Position numbers and translations under genes: made by a program. The notes under the pieces were generated by a model that worked only from the letters and a program-made list of their open reading frames with translations, made no database searches and was not told the origin of the DNA. Shown piece after piece: positions 19,419-30,349 of a stretch of 64,000 nucleotides of DNA; position 1 is the first letter of the stretch, and each line of letters starts with the position of its first letter. This DNA comes from Ryuthela nishihirai (lineage: Eukaryota > Arthropoda > Arachnida > Araneae > Heptathelidae). The stretch is taken from contig JAWZYU010000028.1 of assembly GCA_038380435.1 (NCBI GenBank), positions 44,885,095 to 44,949,094 on the forward strand, given 5' to 3'.

Positions 19419-19802
19419 TTGGGTTGTTTTACCTTTGAGCGGCACTTTTTTGCCCACCATGGGCTAAATGGCCGGGTCACATGGACCCCGAAGGCTCAGA
19501 GAAGCTTGGGGCAGGAGACCCACTGGAACAGCTGTTGGGAGACAGATGGTAGCCTCCTGTCAAGACCACCCAGCCTGTTCTTTAACGTGAACAGGGTATG
19601 GCTCTACCGCACACGGGACCAAGGCTTAACGTCCCATCCGACGGACGCGGCCTTTCCAAGCCCATCGGTGTTCCCTACTGACCGTGGGCAGGGCGGGGAA
19701 ATTTTGCGGAGATAAATCTCAACGCTGACCCGGCTGGGACTCGAACCTGGGAACTACAGATTACGAGCCTGGCGCGCTACCGACTTGAGCCACCCCCGCC
19801 CC
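19419..19802 (-). mobile_element. SINE-A full-length copy with TSD
   Basis: Flanked by CCCATGTCGT at 19407-19416 and 19805-19814. One extra T in the A-box region (CGACTTGAGCC) may weaken its promoter. Confidence 0.9.
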
Positions 19803-19814
19803 TTCCCATGTCGT

Positions 19815-20583
19815 GTTTCAGGTGTAAGGAAAAAAATCAATATGAAATGCATTACACTTAAAAAATTCACCTGGAAAAGATAAAAAAAATATAGTTTTGT
19901 ATCAGTGCCATACTTTTAGATATCAAAGTTATTCTAACCTTTTCTTTCTGAAGCAAAGTTATGCTTTGCTCTTCTCCATCTTCATCCGCTCTGTATCTTC
20001 TCCATCTCACATCTCAGCATCAGTCTTTCTCTCATCAGGATATCTTTCTTCCTTCTTCCTTTTACTCCATCCAAAAGATGCATAACTAAAGAGAGGAAAG
20101 AAGATCTACGGAGTGGAGAATAAGAAGAGAAGAAGATAAAAAATGAAGCTGGAATCGCAACTGAAAATATAGTCAACTGCAAAACATCCTGGGGCTAAGG
20201 AGCGACCAACAAACAATTCTCCAGACTCCCGGGTATCGCTCTGATGGGCGGAGGGATTGTTTTTAAATCTCATTTAAGCATGAAACTTTACGAACTCGCA
20301 CTGCACTTTTGCGCTCTTTTCTTTGCTCTACTTTGGACCTTCACTTACAAAGTACTTCTTGACTTGGTGGAAGAGAGACAGAGGAAGAGCCAGTTGCCAT
20401 GGAAGTATCGAGTTCTTTTACGATGACGAGGGCAAAGGAAATATATCCCCTATGTCCGCGTGTGTGTAGACCAGGATGCCTTTTCTGTTGTTGTTTCTTG
20501 CTCGTGGTTAGGGATTTCAAGTGTTGAAATTTTCTCCGTTTGTCCGAGTCATCCATTCGGTTACTTAAACAAGGATAAGTCGA
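19815..20583. other. Non-repetitive interval without recognised gene
   Basis: A pyrimidine-rich stretch (19970-20070) is followed by a purine-rich one (20085-20150). A plus frame at 20280-20426 starts MKLYELALHFCALFFALLWT, a hydrophobic leader-like run, but is only 48 codons and lacks other support. Confidence 0.3.
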
Positions 20584-20593
20584 TGAGATTTGG

Positions 20594-20973
20594 GTTGGGT
20601 TATTTTACCTCTGAGTGGCACTTTTTTGCACACCATGGGCTAAATGGACAGGTCACATGGACCCCGAAGGCTCAGAGAAGGTTGGGGGAGGGGACCGACT
20701 GGAACAGCTGTTGGGAGACAGATGGTAGCCTCCCGTCAAGGCCATCCAGAGTGTTCTTTAACGTGCACAGGGTATGGCTCTCCCGCACACGGGGCCAAGG
20801 CTTAACGTCCCATCCGACGGACGGCGGCCTTTCCATCGGTGTCCCCTACTGACCGTGGGCAGGGCGGGGAATTTTGCGGAGATAAATCTCAACGCTGACC
20901 CAGCTGGGACTCGAACCTGGGAACTACAGATTACGAGTCAGGCGCGCTACCGACTGAGCCACCCCCGCCCCGG
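20594..20973 (-). mobile_element. SINE-A full-length copy with TSD
   Basis: TGAGATTTGG at 20584-20593 and 20974-20983. A 7-base deletion (TTTCCATCGGTG) removes CAAGCCC in the body. Confidence 0.9.
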
Positions 20974-21084
20974 TGAGATTTGGAAAGGAATCTGTTCGTC
21001 ACTAGGAAGATTAAGTCGTCGTTCATTGTGTCTCTGCAAATAAAAGAACTACATTTTGGGTGTGACACTACTGCAACTTGCTTG

Positions 21085-21275
21085 ACGGGGGGGGGGGGGT
21101 CGTTATTTACGGGACTATGGTTGGAACAGTTGGTACCGCGAGAAGTTTGTAATCTCACCAAAGACAGAATTGAAGTCCCCGAATCTCCATTCTGTCCTTG
21201 GTGAGGAAGAGGACTTCCATGAGCTTGGAAAGGCCGCCATGTGATGGAACTTTGAGACGTGGTCTTGTGTATAGG
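21085..21275 (+). mobile_element. SINE-A, very degenerate fragment
   Basis: G run, TGGTACCGCG, GTTTGTAATCTC and GAGCTTGGAAAGGCCGCCAT recall the SINE-A head and body. An inverted pair flanking TGAAGTCCCCGAATCTCCA (CAAAGACAGAAT and ATTCTGTCCTTG) lies inside. Confidence 0.5.
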
Positions 21276-21279
21276 AGGT

Positions 21280-21659
21280 GGGGGCGGGGGTGGCTCAGTC
21301 GGTAGCGCGCCAGTAATCTGTAGTTCCCAGGTTCGAGTCCCAGCTGGGTCAGCGTTGAGATTTATCTCCGCAAAATTCCCCGCCCTGCCCACGGTCAGTA
21401 GGGGACACCGATGGGCTTGGAAAGGCCGCCGTCCGTCGGATGGGAGGTTAAGCCGTGGCGCCGTGTGCGGGAGAGCCATACCCTGTGCACGTTAAAGAAC
21501 ACGCTGGATGGCCTTGACGGGAGGCTACCATCTGTCTCCCAACAGCTGTTCCAGTGGGTCCCCTCCCCCAACCTTCTCTGAGCCTTCGGGGTCCATGTGA
21601 CCTGGCCATTTAGCCCATGGTGTGCAAAAAATTGCCGTTCAGAGATAAAACAACCCAAC
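21280..21659 (+). mobile_element. SINE-A copy, near full length
   Basis: A few bases are deleted before the anticodon loop (CGCCAGTAATCTG). No TSD is visible; it follows the degenerate fragment directly. Confidence 0.88.
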
Positions 21660-22184
21660 CTTGAATATGTTACTCGTAATTCGCCTCTAGATATCCGTAT
21701 TATTAACTAATTTTTGTCACAACCTTCGAGATTTCTGCTGGTTGATAAAGAAACTGGATTTGAACTTCAGATAAGGCAAGATTCAATACAGTGTTCTAAA
21801 GATAAACGCACTGGAAAGCTGTTAAATAAGAAGAACACACAACACTCAACTCTTTAAAAACTGAATTAACATTGCTGAAAATCAAGATTTGATGGCGCTC
21901 ATTTAATTTTTTTTTTCTAGAGCCGCATTTTTTCCCCTTTTAAAGCTTATTTAATACCATTAGCTATTTTTTTTTGGTTATAACAAGCCTACCTTTTTAG
22001 GAATTTCAATTTCAAACTGGTCACTGCAACCTGAACGACAACCAAAAAACACCAAAAATTGGAAGCGTCTGTCAAGATTTCCCCACGAGTTACGGCTGCC
22101 ACAGAGAGAAATCTTTTATTAATATAGATTTAGGGAGCGTTCGATTTGGCCTACCACTGACATAACACGGATATTCTTTCATTT
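21660..22184. other. AT-rich unassigned interval
   Basis: T-rich runs near 21910 and 21970. No feature supported. Confidence 0.4.
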
Positions 22185-22195
22185 CCTGTATAAGT

Positions 22196-22580
22196 GGGGC
22201 GGGGGTGGCTTAGTCGGTAGCGCGCCAGGCTCGTAACTCTGCAGTTCCCAGGTTCGAGTCCCAGCTGGGTCAGCGTTGAGATTTATCTCCGCAAAGTTCC
22301 CCGCCCTGCCTGCGGTCAGTAGGGGACATCGATAGGCTTGAAAAGGCCGCCGTCCGTCGGATGGGACGTTAAGCCGTGGCACCGTGTGCGGGAGAGCCAT
22401 ACCCTGTGCACGTTAAAGAACACCCTGGATGGCCTTGACGGGAGGCTACCATCTGTCTCCCAACAACTGTTCCAGTGGGTCCTCTCCCCCAACCTTCTCT
22501 GAGCCTTCGGGGTCCATGTGACCCGGCCATTTAGCCCATGGTGTGCAAAAAAGTGCCGCTCAGAGGTAAAACAACCCAAC
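22196..22580 (+). mobile_element. SINE-A full-length copy with perfect TSD
   Basis: CCTGTATAAGT at 22185-22195 and 22581-22591. A and B boxes are intact. Confidence 0.93.
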
Positions 22581-22591
22581 CCTGTATAAGT

Positions 22592-23640
22592 AGTGCATCC
22601 CTATGATTAGGAGTCCCTGGATGCGAAATCAAAACGCAAAATCTTTTCAGTATCTTCAATCAAATAATTTCAGACTTCATATTTGATTCAATCACATTTT
22701 CATAAATAACCTAATGATCTTTCGATATTTTTGCTTTCATCCTCTGGCTCATAATATCACTGATACAAAATTTATCAACGTATCTTGGAAATGATGAGTT
22801 ACATAAAAATAAATGAGCGTATCCTCGCTTTCAAGTTCCAAGAGTTCTTCGCCACCCAATTTTGGGTTTTATTACAGCTATGCACTCTATTCAACCACGC
22901 ATCCTCTTCCAGTTTGGATCCTCCCATACACGCACAACGCTTAAGGGTACGCCAAAAAAAAAAGAAAAAAAAAATATCTCCATTGAACAGAAAGGGTTTG
23001 AGCTATCTTCCTTAATGGCGTTGAGTCTTTTAGAGTTTCATCCCAAAAAGAAAAAAGTGGTTTCAGCACTGACATTTCAAAAGGAGGGAAAACTCTGAAA
23101 AAGAGAGTGTGAAATTGAACCCGGCGTTGGATATTTCTTGATATATCCATCAGTGCATTAGTGAAGAGTCGCCGATTGGTGAAACATAAGTACATTATAT
23201 GATTGTGGTGCAATGGCCCATGCCTACCATTAGGTTTCCCCTATACGAGGAGCGTTCGTGCTTTTGCTCAGGAGTAGCGGTGGTCGATACAGTCGCCATT
23301 AGAGTGAGGGGAGACTAAGGCACATTGAATTAGTTCCTCCTAGCAAAAGAACTATAACAAGGAGATTATAGGAAACTGTTGTTCTCGCTAGTTGTAAACC
23401 TTGATGGCTGAATCCCATGCTTAATTAAGTCTTGCCGAGTAAAAGTACGAAACAAGAGAGCATGATTGTTAGTGCTTGGGACAAAGAAAAGATTGGAAGG
23501 AACTTCTAAACAAGACAATACTGGAAAAGAAAAAAAAAATGTTTGATAATTCTTTAACACCAAAGAAGATTAAAGATTGTACTTGGGGTGTTTATGACTT
23601 TTTTTTGTCTCTATTTTTGTTTGTTTGTTGCAAGTTATTC
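22592..23640. other. Unassigned interval
   Basis: AT-rich DNA with A runs near 22955 and 23530. Several 60-90 codon frames on both strands lack domains and follow the A/T bias. Confidence 0.4.
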
Positions 23641-23685
23641 AATCAAGTTGATCAAATTGGGAGTGATTATTGATACAGGAGTGAT

Positions 23686-24255
23686 CACCTAGGTGTGATT
23701 ATTGATAAAAGCCTTTCGTGGAAGTATCACACTGATTATACTGTGGATAAGATAAAACCGTTCATAGCAAAATTTTATACACTAAGATTCTTACTCGATA
23801 AAACAAGTTTAAAAATGTTGTATTCTGCTTGTGTATATAGTCAACTACAATATGCAATAAAAGCCTGGGGAGGAGCTGCAAAAACAAATTTAAACAGACT
23901 GTTGATTCTGCAAAAATTTATAGTTAGAATCATTGACCATAAAGGTCGCTTCTCTGAATCTCGTCCTATATTTAAGAAATTGGGGTTACTGACTCTGTCT
24001 CAAATTTACATTTTAAAAGTTATTGAATATGCCCATTTCAATTTACATCTATTTCAGGTTCGACAGACATATATACCACTTAGAGACTCATCATTTAAAT
24101 TGCAATTACCACTTATATCAAAGCAAGCTACTACCCGTAATATAAATAATATTGGGCCTAAAATGTACAACAGTGTTCCAGATATAATGAAGAAAATTGC
24201 TTCTAAATATTTATTTAATAAATCTCTTTCTGAATGGATACTAAACAATGAATGA
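23686..24255 (+). pseudogene. Non-LTR RT C-terminal domain fragment
   Basis: Begins in the LGVIIDKSLSWKYHTDY block, equivalent to YLGI-D-W-HI in complete LINE proteins. It continues with the usual thumb and C-terminal region (MLYSACVYSQLQYAIKAWGG; NNIGPKMYNSVPDIMKK) to a stop at 24255. About 185 codons are open without frameshift. The catalytic YADD region is absent, so it cannot be active. It differs in sequence from the RT at 0-1.1 kb. Confidence 0.8.
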
Positions 24256-24323
24256 TAACTGTATATAAAACTAATTTTTTGACTTCTACATCATTGATTG
24301 GTTCAATTATCAATTGTTGCCTT

Positions 24324-24612
24324 TCCCCGCCCTGCCCACGGTCAGTAGGGGACACCGATGGGCTTGAAAAGGCCGCCGTCCGTCGGATGGGACGTTAAGC
24401 CGTGGCCCCGTGTGCGGGAGAGCCATACCCTGTGCACGTTAAAGAACACGCTGGATGGCCTTGACGGGAGGCTACCATCTGTCTCCCAACAGCTGTTCCA
24501 GTGGGTCCCCTCCCCCAATCTTCTCTGAGCCTTCGGGGTCCATGTGACCTGGCCATTTAGCCCATGGTCTGCAAAAAAGTGCCGCTCAGAGGTAAAACAA
24601 CCCAACCCAACC
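24324..24612 (+). mobile_element. SINE-A, 5'-truncated copy in LINE UTR with perfect TSD
   Basis: CAATTGTTGCCTT at 24311-24323 and 24613-24625. The head is missing; the copy starts at CCCCGCCCTGCCC. The tail carries three AACCC-type units. Confidence 0.93.
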
Positions 24613-24809
24613 CAATTGTTGCCTTGTTTATTTTTTGTATTTATATTTTGTCATAATTATACACCAGCGCTCAAGTATACAGTTACTTTAGCTGGGCATA
24701 TTTAATAAAATTTTGTATTGATAGAAATCTATGTTGAATAAAAATTGAATTGAATTGAAGTGGATGTTGGTTGGCTTTTTTAATGTTATATGGAGATCAT
24801 TTTGAATAG

Positions 24810-25110
24810 GGTTGAGTTTTACTTCTGAGCGGCACTTTTTTTTTTGCACACAGTGAGCTAAATACCAGGTCACAAAGACCCCGAGAAGGTTGGGGGAAGT
24901 GAATCCACTATATATAGCTGTTAGGAGAGAGATGGTAGGTTATCGTTAAGACCATCCAACTTTTCTTTACTTGAGTAGACAATGGCTTAGACTTTAACAT
25001 GAGCAGACTTAAAATGGCGACTACGGCCGTCTTTCCAAATCTACGTCTGACAGATGGCAGGTGGGGTTTAGAGGAGATAAATATCAACACTAACACAGAA
25101 ATAATTCTTT
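24810..25110 (-). mobile_element. SINE-A, old degenerate copy
   Basis: Tail side is recognisable (TTTTACTTCTGAGCGGCAC). The body is strongly altered, and the head is lost after CAACACTAACACAG. Confidence 0.65.
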
Positions 25111-25162
25111 TTCGCTACAGTTCTTCTGGAATAGATAGTAGCATACTTGACTATTAATGGGT

Positions 25163-25520
25163 ACTCTTAATATTTTGAGTGGAACTTTTTTACACACAAT
25201 GGGCCAAATGGCCAGGTCACATGGACCGCGAGGATTCAGAGAATGTTGGGAGAGGGAACCCAATATTACGAGACTGATGGTAGCCTCCCGTCAAGGCCAT
25301 CCAACGTGTTCCTTAACGTGCCCAGGGTATGTCTCTCCCGCACATGGGACCACTGCTTAACGTCCCATCCGACGGACGGCGGCCTTTACCAAGTCCATCG
25401 GTGTCCTCTACTGATCGTGGGAAGGGCGGAGAGTTTTGCGGAGATAAATCTCAACGCTGACCCAGCTGGGACTCGAACCTGGGAACTACAGATTACGAGC
25501 CTGGCGCGCTACCGACTGAG
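25163..25520 (-). mobile_element. SINE-A, diverged copy lacking tail end
   Basis: Starts at TTTTGAGTGGAACTTTTTTA and keeps B box and A box regions to CTACCGACTGAG. A short deletion removes the CACTGGAACAGCTG segment. Confidence 0.8.
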
Positions 25521-25734
25521 TGTTTAAAGGGTTGGAGAGGAGTTAGCTAAATTATCGCCATTGACAAAAATCTTCAAACAGTTTGAATTTTCGCCGTTGG
25601 ACCAAACTAACTACTTGACAAGCGACAAACTCTATTCTCTTTGAAAATGAGCACTCCATATTTGCCAAAGGATATTGGTCTTTATTCCTTAAATCTTAAA
25701 ATTTGTTTAATCTTCATTGCTTTAATCTTTAAAT

Positions 25735-26245
25735 GGGTGTTGGCTCAGTCGGTAGCGCTTCTGGTTAGTAATTTCCAGTTCCCGGGTTCGAATCCCAAAT
25801 GTGCCAGTTTTACATGAACCCTACACTCAGAGGGAAAAGGAACACCAATGAATTGGAGGAAAGTCCGTCCGATGAGACGTTATGTGCACATTAAAGAGTA
25901 CAGTCGCTCAAAAAGTGTCCGAACACTGTGGTTGGTTACAGAATTCATGAAAAAATATCTGACAACGATTTTTTTTTTAGAAATTAGTGATCTGGCAGCC
26001 TTCGTGTCACGTGACATGAAAGTTGCCAGATCACCAATTAGAGATCACGTGACATCGTGTGTGTGTGTCACGTAACACTAAGGTTGCCAGATCACTAATT
26101 TCTAAAAAAAAAGTTGCCAGATATTTTTTCTGAATTCTGTAATCAACCATAGTGTTTGGATACTTTTTTGAGCGACTGTACACTAGTTGACCTTGATGGG
26201 GGGGGGGGTCTTCTGTCTCCTAGCAGTTGATATCCTTACCCCAAC
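25735..26245 (+). mobile_element. Degenerate SINE-A interrupted by MITE-1
   Basis: Left part has GGCTCAGTCGGTAGCG, B box GGTTCGAATCC and up to CACATTAAAGAG. MITE-1 lies between TA dinucleotides at 25899-25900 and 26179-26180. The right part resumes with CACTAGTTGACCTTGATGGG, exactly where the SINE body would continue. Confidence 0.8.
25901..26178. mobile_element. MITE-1 copy f, enlarged centre
   Basis: 278 bp instead of about 217. The centre carries an extra block (AGAGATCACGTGACATCGTG and a GT run) that looks like a partial inverted re-duplication of the arm. Outer ends are intact. Confidence 0.88.
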
Positions 26246-26560
26246 GTTGTCTGAGCGACACTATTTTTGCACACAATGGGCTAAATAGCCAGGTCACAAT
26301 GACCCCGAGGGCTCGGAGAAGGTTTGAGGGAGAAGACACATTGGGCAGCTGGTACGAGACAGATGGAAGTCTCTCGACAAAGCAATCCAGCGTGTTATTC
26401 GCAGTGGATCATGGATTAACGTTCCTTCAGATGGACGGCTGCCCTTTCCAAGCCCCTACTAACTTAGGCGCGGGAGAGTTTTGCGGGGTGAACCTCAACG
26501 TTGTCCCAGGTGGAACTCCAATCTGAGTACTGCAGATTACGAACCTGGCGTGAGAGTAAA
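26246..26560 (-). mobile_element. SINE-A, old degenerate copy
   Basis: TTGTCTGAGCGACACTATTT to GATTACGAACCTGGCG, with many deletions. It abuts the plus-strand copy tail to body. Confidence 0.65.
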
Positions 26561-27344
26561 CAGGTAAAGCAACTCAACTCTTTCTATTATTTTAACCACA
26601 GAAAATTGGATCAGATGTAGAAAGCTCATTTGCTCTTCTCAATCATTCCTTTCCTCTTCTGAGATACAATTTTATCTTATAACCGTCCAAGACTCCTCGT
26701 TAAACAAATATCCAAACAAATCGTGAATTAATAACAAATCTACCCTCTTCTTATTTGCTTATGTCTGCGTTTAAAATCCATCCAGACTTTACCCTTCACA
26801 TCAACATGAGCTTCGTGTAATTTATGATAGGGAGGAGAGGAAAAACGATTCAAAAAATGAATGGAGTAGCGAAAGCACATTATGAAAGAAAAAAAAAATC
26901 ACGATAAACTTGTCAAAGAGAGGTTCAGGAACGTTTGGCTTGATCACGAAACGAAGTTAATATGAAGTTAAAAATAGCCCTCGTAAGAAATAGTAAATTA
27001 GCTTCAGTTCTTTTGCAGGGGAAAGGCACACGAAAATAAAGAAAGGGGTCATCGATTTCTGAGCATTTTGAAGCATTCACCGCATACCTTTTATAACAAA
27101 GACGCTAGCAAGGCTCAGAGTAATTGTACGCAACTGCAAAAATTGCACAAGGAGGAAGAAATATCTAAAGAAAATATTTACCTACATTATTTATTATACC
27201 TCTTGAATGCAACGAACTGTGTAAGAGAAAAAACACGTGATGTGTTTTAAATTTCGCACACGCACACAACCATCCCTTCGAACTTTTTCTGATATGAAAT
27301 GCAATTTATTTTTGAAACGGTAGAATAAGTTGTAAAAAAATTAC
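26561..27344. other. AT-rich unassigned interval
   Basis: No supported gene. A 60-codon frame at 27068-27250 has no recognised domain. Confidence 0.4.
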
Positions 27345-27775
27345 AAAGATAAGTCATAAAATCAGCAAAGTCATAAAAATCTTCCGAGGATGTCAAAATT
27401 CTACCAAGGAAAGTCATAAAAATCTTCCAAAGATAAGTCATGAAACTTTTTCGGGTCATAAAAAACTTTCAAAGATTAGTCATAAAGATCTTCCAAAGAT
27501 AAGTCATGAAAATTTTTCGGGTCATAAAAATCTTCAAAGTCATAAAAATCTTCCGAGGATGTCATAAAAATCTACCAAGGGAAAGTCATAAAAATCTTCC
27601 AAAGATAAGTCATGAAACTTTTTCGGGTCATAAAAAACTTTCAAAGATTAGTCAAAAAGATCTTCCAATGATAAGTCATAAAAATTTTCCAAGTCATAAA
27701 AATCTTCCAAGGATTAGTCATAACAATCTTCCAAGGGTAAGACATAAAAGTATCCCAAGGATTAGAAAAAGTTTG
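27345..27775. repeat. Minisatellite, units of 18-24 bp
   Basis: Repeats of the type GTCATAAAAATCTTCCAAAG with AT-rich linkers. CTTCCGAGGA recurs at 27381 and 27550 in the same context, showing a higher-order period of about 169 bp. The 91-codon frame here (MKIFRVIKIF...) is repeat-encoded. Confidence 0.9.
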
Positions 27776-27794
27776 GGGTAATATCGGAGGGTTC

Positions 27795-27986
27795 AGCAGT
27801 TTTAACCCTTAGTGGTCTTCTTTTCAATACAATGGGCTTAATTGCCAGGTCACTAGGACCCCAAAGTCTCGGTGATTGTTAATGAAGGAAATACACTGGA
27901 CAGGACGGAAGCTTTTCGTCAAATTATCCAACGTTTGCTTTAACTTTCACAAGGTCTTTTCTGTATGTAGTGCCACGGCTTAACGT
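27795..27986 (-). mobile_element. Old SINE-A, left part, split by a younger SINE-A
   Basis: From TTTTAACCCTTAGTGGTC to the TSD GGCTTAACGT (27977-27986). The rest follows at 28388. Confidence 0.7.
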
Positions 27987-28387
27987 GGGGCGGAGGTGGC
28001 TCAGTCGGTGGCGCGCCAGGCTCGTAATCTGGCGCGCTACCCAACTACTACTAGTTCCCAGGTTCGAGTCCCAGCTGGGTCAGCGTTGAGATTTATCTCC
28101 GCAAAATTTCCCGCCCTGCCCACGGTCAGTAGGGGACACCGATGGGCTTGGAAAGGCCGCCGTCCGTTGGATGGGACATTAAGCCGTGGCTCCGTGTGCG
28201 GGAGAGCCATACCCTGTGCAAGTTAAATAACACGCTGGATGGCCTTGACGGGAGGCTCCATCTGTCTCCCAACAGCTGTCTCAGTGTGTCCCCTCCCCAA
28301 CCTTCTCTGAGCCTTCGGGGTCCATGTGACCTGGCCATTTAGCCCATGGTGTGCAAAAAAGTGCCGCTCAGAGGAAAACAACCCAAC
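27987..28387 (+). mobile_element. SINE-A inserted in SINE-A, with altered anticodon region
   Basis: TSD GGCTTAACGT / GGCTAAACGT (28388-28397). Between GCTCGTAATCTG and TAGTTCCCAGG there is an insert of about 20 bp that begins GCGCGCTACC, the reverse complement of its own A-box region. This changes A-to-B box spacing. Confidence 0.9.
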
Positions 28388-28487
28388 GGCTAAACGTCTC
28401 TTCCGATAAACGATCACCTTTCCTAAACCAAAAGTATCCCATTTTTCATCGAGGTTATAGGTGGCGCGATACCAATTGAGCAACCCC
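28388..28487 (-). mobile_element. Old SINE-A, right part
   Basis: Continues from GGCTAAACGTCTCTTCCG to GCGCGATACCAATTGAGCAA, with the body internally deleted. Confidence 0.65.
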
Positions 28488-28579
28488 TGGTATTTTCTGG
28501 AAGTGTGTGATTTCAACGCATTAAATTGAGGGAAATTTTCTTACCAGATTTAATGCGATAATTATCATTCCTTTCTGTG
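28484..28579 (+). repeat. Direct repeat, copy 1 (96 bp)
   Basis: Nearly identical to 29264-29359, offset 780 bp. Both copies follow immediately after the head end of a minus-oriented SINE-A. Confidence 0.92.
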
Positions 28580-28876
28580 CAAATTCTTCAAGCAGAAAAG
28601 ACTCTAACTTTGGTACATCTGATCACGACCTTTGGTAATTGCAGTATGAGAAAAATTCCAGTTTACATAATGACAGTTACTTTGTTTACAAAAGTGTATT
28701 CATAGTCAGGTCATTTATTACGGAATATGCATGAAAAAAGTTTAAACCTTTTTGCTATGTAGATCGTGGGATCTACATAGCACAAAGTGTTTTAAAATTA
28801 ACCATAACTGCTAATAATGGGAAATAAATATGAAATGTGTAATGTTGAGACAAGTCATGCAAGTATTTTTAATTTC
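28580..28876. other. AT-rich interval with a small hairpin
   Basis: TGCTATGTAGATC (28751-) and GGATCTACATAGCA form a 13-bp stem with a short loop. Nothing else is supported. Confidence 0.5.
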
Positions 28877-28888
28877 GGTATGTTCTGG

Positions 28889-29268
28889 GTTGGGTTGTTT
28901 TACCTCTGAGCGGAACTTTTTTGCACACCATGGGCTAAATGGCCAGGTCACAAGAACCCCGAAGGCTCAGAGAAGGTTGGGGGAGGGGACCAACTGGAAC
29001 AGCTGTTAGGAGACATATGGTAGACTCCCGTCATGGCCATCCAGTGTGTTCTTTAATGTGCACAGGGTATGCCTCTCCTGAACACGGAGCTACGGCTTAA
29101 CGTCCCATCCGACGGACGGCGGTCTTTCCAAGCCCATCGGTATCCCCTACTGACCGTGGGCAGGACGGGGAGTTTTGCGGAGATAAATCTCAACGCTGAC
29201 CCAGCTGGGACTCGAACCTGGGAACTACAGATTACGAGCCTGGCGCGATATCGACTGAGCCACCCCCT
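28889..29268 (-). mobile_element. SINE-A full-length copy
   Basis: Possible TSD GGTATGTTCTGG (28877-28888) and GGTATTTTCTGG (29269-29280), one mismatch. The A box is altered (ATATCGACTGAGCC). Confidence 0.88.
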
Positions 29269-29359
29269 GGTATTTTCTGGAAGTGTGTGATTTCACCGCA
29301 TTAAATTGAGGGAAATTTTCTTACCAGGTTTAATGCGATAATTATCATTCCTTTCTGTG
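29264..29359 (+). repeat. Direct repeat, copy 2 (96 bp)
   Basis: Second copy of 28484-28579, ending at CTTTCTGTG. The sequences diverge completely after that point. Confidence 0.92.
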
Positions 29360-29408
29360 GTATGTGGACTATTCACATTTAAATTTTCTGCGAAATCTTT
29401 ATTATAGT

Positions 29409-30075
29409 AAGTCAATTTTTATCTTTGAACTTTTTCTTATATAAAATTATACATATATGTGCATATATAAGTAGTTTTTATATCTCTCGCATTATCTTTT
29501 AAGTTCGTCCTAAACTTCAATTACCCAAGTTACGTTACTGCAAAGGGCTAAGTCAATTTTTATGGTTGAACTTTTTCTTACATAAAAATATGAAGATGCA
29601 TATATTTAAGAAGTTTTTTTTATCTTTTTCGTTATTCTTTTGCTTCCCCTAAGCGGGAGTGACTCAGTCGGTAGCGCGCCAGGCTCGTAATATGTAGTTC
29701 CCAGGTTCGAGTCCCAGTTGGGTCAGCGTTGAGATTTATCTCCGCAAAATTCCCCGCCCTGCCCACGGTCAGTAGGGGACACCGATGGGTTTGTAAAGAC
29801 CGCCGTCCGTCGGATGGGACGTTAAGCCGTGGCCCCGTGTGCGGGAGAGTCATACCCTGTGCACGTTAAAGAACACGTTGGATGGCCTTGACGGGAGGCT
29901 ACCATCTGTCTCCCAACAGCTGTTCCAGTGGGTCCCCTCCCCCAACCTTCTCTGAGCCTTCGGGGTCCATGTGACCTGGCCATTTAGCCCATGGTGTGCA
30001 AAAAAGTGCCGCTCAGATGTAAAACAACCCAACCCATTGCTTCCCCTAAACTTCAATTACCACGGTTCCGAAAGC
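29409..30075 (+). repeat. Tandem duplication of about 140 bp, second copy holding a SINE-A
   Basis: TAAGTCAATTTTTAT to CCTAAACTTCAATTACC occurs at 29409-29528. It recurs from 29550, split by the SINE at 29653, and finishes at about 30062. The SINE therefore arrived after the duplication. Confidence 0.8.
29653..30036 (+). mobile_element. SINE-A full-length copy with perfect TSD
   Basis: TTGCTTCCCCTAA at 29640-29652 and 30037-30049. The G-rich start is shortened to GCGGGAGTGAC, slightly altering the A box. Confidence 0.93.
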
Positions 30076-30349
30076 CAAATGTGGAAATATATAAATAAAT
30101 AACGTAACTTTTTCTAAACAAAATGCTATTGCTAAATAAATTCAAACGTGATATAAAAAAGAGAATATTTCGCGGGATATTAAAATGTCTTCAAAAGCTA
30201 TCAATCCTCCTCAAGACTCTTGTTGCCTTAGAAGTGTGTGATTAGGTTAAGAGTTAAAATTGATCTTTCCAGCAAAAGAATGGTTCAAGGGTCAGAAAGG
30301 TTCGTTGCTGAAGATGAATTGTTTAAGGGTGATAAGGTTTTCAGAGCTA
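30076..30349. other. Unassigned interval
   Basis: AT-rich DNA that grades into the degenerate edge of the next satellite. Confidence 0.35.

Larger units (their letters stand above)
23641..24765 (+). mobile_element. LINE 3' end, 5'-truncated, with ATTGA-type tail
   Basis: A truncated RT C-terminal frame (ending at 24255) is followed by a 3' UTR and ends at a short ATTGA-type repeat (about 24742-24760), the sort of microsatellite tail seen on several LINE clades. A SINE-A interrupts the UTR at 24324-24612. The left end is unclear: GGGAGTGATTATTGAT and AGGTGTGATTATTGAT are neighbouring near-duplicates at 23660-23705. Confidence 0.8.

Noticed and set aside
20280..20426. Short hydrophobic-leader ORF as a secreted peptide gene
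   Set aside because: Only 48 codons, no mature-peptide features or cleavage motifs, and no splice signals found.
24342..24605. Recurrent 87-codon frame beginning MGCFTSERHFF in many places
   Set aside because: It is the antisense or sense body of SINE-A, seen only in young copies and broken in old ones. No sign of protein-level constraint; a Ka/Ks test across copies would settle it.
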